From Glandiceps talaboti (Eukaryota > Hemichordata > Enteropneusta > Spengelidae), in assembly GCF_964340395.1 (NCBI RefSeq), contig NC_135568.1, positions 10,624,276-10,688,275 of the forward strand: DNA of 64,000 nucleotides. The letters run 5' to 3'. The position numbers were made by a program, and so were the translations under genes. Every line of letters starts with the position of its first letter. The first letter of the stretch is position 1. Under the pieces are notes generated by a model. It made no database searches. It saw only the letters and a list, made by a program, of their open reading frames with translations, and was not told the origin of the DNA. Below, one piece after another: positions 61,241-64,000 of the stretch.

Positions 61241-63308
61241 TCATTGCTGATCAACATACATCATCTGTTCTCCATCCATTTTCAGGTTAAATATTTCTTT
61301 CAACAGTGGAGGAATTTCCACCATGACTTTGTCGCCTCTCTTTTCTCTGGCCCTTTTATAGACATTCAACAGGGACTTGACGTGATCAATATTCAGCTGT
61401 CTCAGCTCAACTAGCAGATTCAATATTTTGGGAAGGAAGGTTCTGTTGTCTGGTCTCTGTTGTTGTACCTCCTGTTCTAAGGCCATGGCCAAGTTTTCTT
61501 GAAATGTATGTATCTGTTTTCGGTCCCGAAGTCCCTCACGGTCTGCAAGTAAAAGAAAAATATTTATTATTTTTCTACATTCAGTCAAATTGGAGTTATA
61601 TGCAAAGAAAAGTTCAATGACTGCAGGTTGGATACAGAGATGACTTGCCAGGGCCACCAACCAACCTGCTAGATTAGATAGTATATTTTGACAGCGAAAC
61701 AAATATACTGATTTGTCAGTAACATTTGTAACTAAGCTAGGGAGTTTCATGCTCAGTCTCCCTAAATTAATGTGTATATATGAGTTCAAATCGAAGAAAA
61801 GCTACTCCTGGTCATAGACCCTCAACTTGGTGGAGGGTCTATGTCCTGGTGGTATAAAATCAGAAAGACTAGACATCGCCCAACGTTAACACTTTCACAA
61901 AAACAAAAGTATCTAATAAATGTAACTTTGGAGGCGCTGTACAACATACCTGGTGCTGCTAACGCTAAGGCACACAGCATTGCCATTTCTCTGTCAGTGA
62001 TGTTCAAGTAATTCACTTTTGAACAAAAGAGTTTCTTAGGAAGTGCAACCTCCTTGACCATTCCACCATGAGCTGTTAACATAGCTTCTATGGGTATGAC
62101 AAAACCTTGCTCATGTAAATTTAGCTGATTGGGGTTCAATGTACGATATGCATTCACCATGAGTATTGCTTCATAGCTACCATACTTTAGCAGGATAACC
62201 TGGTCGGCGATGTCTAAAGCACGGAATTCAACTAAAGATTTGGCAAATGCTGCAGCACACTGCACTGAGTACTGCAACATATTGTAACAGACAAAGGTAA
62301 TCTGCGAAAGATCTGTAATTGTTTGTAGTTGAGTACCATCACTGTGTTGTTCTCTATTCTTATAAGGATTTTGACTGGACATGTGCAGATCCTTCTTGAG
62401 GTCATTTTCTGTATTCAAACTAAGAGTGACCTGTGGAAATATAGAAATATAGGTGTTTGTTTGGTAATATATTTGGAATTATAATATTACCATACTATAT
62501 ACGAGCCATATTAAATGTGTCAATCAATTAAAAAAGGGTATGGGAGTTATGCAGTCTACGTCAGAGCCTCTGCAGTTCTTGAATTATAAGTCATTCACTG
62601 AAAATGTTGAAAATAATCACAATTATTTTAACAAAGCAGTCATTTTAACCAAAGGATCAACCAATGATATTAGTTACCTAGTTATTATTTGAATGTGACA
62701 ATCACATGTTTAAATTCAATCAATAGAAATATGGCCTACTTGTTGATATTTTCCTCACTATTTGCATGCAATCTGATCTAACTAACCAATAAAATACTTA
62801 TTCTGACATGTGACAATCACATGTTTAAATTCAACCAATAGAATATGGCCTACTTGCTGATATTTTCCTGATTATTTGTATGTAATCTGATCTAACCAAC
62901 CAATAAGTTACTTATTCTGACATGTGACAATCACATGTTTAAATTCAACCAATAGAATATGGCCTACCTGTTGGCATTTTCCAGAATGTTTGTATTCAAT
63001 CTGTGATTTGAATGCCTGAATGTACGCCGAGTGTACCCTCTCCACTAAATCTGTAAAATCAGGGTTGTTCTCTTGTGATGATAATGATGATGGTGCGGGC
63101 GATAATGAACATGACGGTGATGGTGGAGAAAGGTTTGATAAGGGCTGTGAAGATGCTGCTGCTGATGATGATGATGACGACGACGACGACGACAATGATG
63201 CTGTAGATGGTGATGGTGAACATGAAACTGGTGACAATTTGACTCGACTTGCTAGATCATTCAGGATCTTCTCTTTCTCAACGTGGGGAATCCGTCCCAT
63301 TTTAACAG
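61241..63308 (-). CDS. PPAR-like (NR1C-type) nuclear receptor, hinge and ligand-binding domain; 5' end outside the window
   Basis: Three exons, 62968-63308, 61950-62430 and 61241-61542, join in phase and give 373 residues to the TGA at 61241-61243. The first begins AVKMGRIPHVEKEKIL, matching the segment just after the DNA-binding domain in PPARs. A long Ser/Pro-rich hinge follows. The ligand-binding domain shows AFAKSLVEFRALDIADQVIL, then LKYGSYEAI, the PPAR form of this helix, and DREGLRDRKQI split by an intron exactly where PPARs are. The AF-2 helix is PPLLKEIF, followed by a 15-residue tail. PPARs are ligand-activated nuclear transcription factors of lipid metabolism that pair with RXR. 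The zinc fingers must lie beyond 64,000. A PPAR orthologue is most likely; a divergent NR1 paralogue is the alternative. Confidence 0.9.
62700..62990 (-). repeat. 114-bp tandem copies of the nuclear receptor exon donor junction
   Basis: The exon end with donor (+ strand GGCCTACCTGTTGGCATTTT at 62961) is echoed at 62847 and 62733 (GGCCTACTTG(C/T)TGATATTTT). Shared intron sequence (CACATGTTTAAATTCAA) follows each. The intron copies still read GTAGG at the donor place. Confidence 0.88.
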
Positions 63309-63669
63309 CTGTAAGATATTGAAATTCGAACGATAATTAATAATAGACATTTATAAAGTGCCTCAAGAAAATCATAAGTGTCATGATCATAGTGCTGTGT
63401 AATCACTATCCGTGGCATGGTACAACAACCAAAATATAACTTGAACTCTCTGGGGACATATACAATCTATTGCAGCCTATGTAAGCATATCTGAAAGCAT
63501 TCAGTCAGTAACCTCAGTCCTACCAGGTCTCCATTTAAACCGCTAAATGTAAGTGCTTTTTACATAACGAAACATTAAACCAAGTTCTTCAGCAAATTAC
63601 AGTCTACTGGTAGTTGCGTTTTTAGCGTTCTTAACACATACTCAACCTAAATAAAATTAACATATGCAT

Positions 63670-63790
63670 AAAAAGCATCGTCGTAAACCACAGCCTCTTT
63701 TACAGCACTGTCCAAAACGCATCGTATCGTCTTTTGTTGCATCAGCAGAAAATGGTACTCTGGCTTGCGAGAATGATAAAATGCTTCACA
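63670..63790. repeat. Dispersed repeat family E, copy 2
   Basis: Matches 48,080-48,250; it lies in the intron upstream of the nuclear receptor hinge exon. The 79-codon open frame over it (63664-63903) is not considered a gene. Nothing else is seen in 63,309-64,000. Confidence 0.55.
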
Positions 63791-64000
63791 AGTTTTCTAG
63801 TCACATGTCAGTCACATGTCAGTCACATGTCAATTTACTAAGAGTGGCATTAATTGGTCTATTTCTTTTACCAATACTATGTCAAAGCATTCATTTGCAT
63901 TAAGAATAGTCTAAAAAACCTCTCCAGATATATTCACGAATCGTAAGTGCTTATTACCTTAAGCTTAAAAGAAAGCAATCGTGAATATTTATGTTCAGTT

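Noticed and set aside
63020-63322. Plus-strand Asp-rich open frame of 100 codons
   Set aside because: It is the antisense shadow of the Ser-rich hinge exon of the nuclear receptor.

Overview
This window is nuclear DNA from an invertebrate animal. Genes are split by introns of roughly 0.1-5 kb with GT-AG borders. The DNA is AT-rich and packed with microsatellites, minisatellites and small fold-back elements. The proteins are close to vertebrate families (a full-length ULK4, a PPAR-like nuclear receptor). That suggests a slowly evolving marine bilaterian, perhaps a deuterostome such as a hemichordate or cephalochordate; the phylum is inference only.

Layout. (1) 529-1995, + strand: an intronless class A GPCR with a short uORF. 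(2) 2.0-16.3 kb: no convincing gene; simple repeats, a decayed retroelement gag-like fragment (8.29-9.12 kb), a duplicated ATGT satellite (12.2-13.3 kb) and dispersed repeats. (3) 16,349-39,903, - strand: a complete 26-exon ULK4 pseudokinase gene. I joined its exons by hand; all phases match and give 1338 codons plus a stop. A likely non-coding first exon ends at 41,414. (4) 43,749-46,896, + strand: a three-exon protein with an N-terminal hydrophobic segment and two DUF442-like (phosphatase-like) domains, the first degenerate. (5) 49,205-54,419, + strand: a three-exon gene for a 110-residue charged protein of unknown function. (6) 61,241-63,308, - strand: the last three coding exons (hinge and ligand-binding domain) of a PPAR-like nuclear receptor; its DNA-binding domain lies beyond the right edge.

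The most unusual signal is a repeated architecture rather than a new gene. At six splice junctions in two genes (ULK4 exons 5, 9, 14, 20 and 21; the nuclear receptor hinge exon), a segment holding the exon edge plus its splice site has been duplicated in tandem into the intron, from one to thirteen extra copies. Some copies keep intact splice sites, others have lost them. Where I could follow the reading frame, use of a copy would introduce a stop. Other arrays lie 11-40 bases from exon ends.

The genes do not form an obvious pathway. ULK4 is linked to cilia in vertebrates, and the 110-residue gene has imperfect RFX X-box-like half-sites upstream, but any shared role is speculative.
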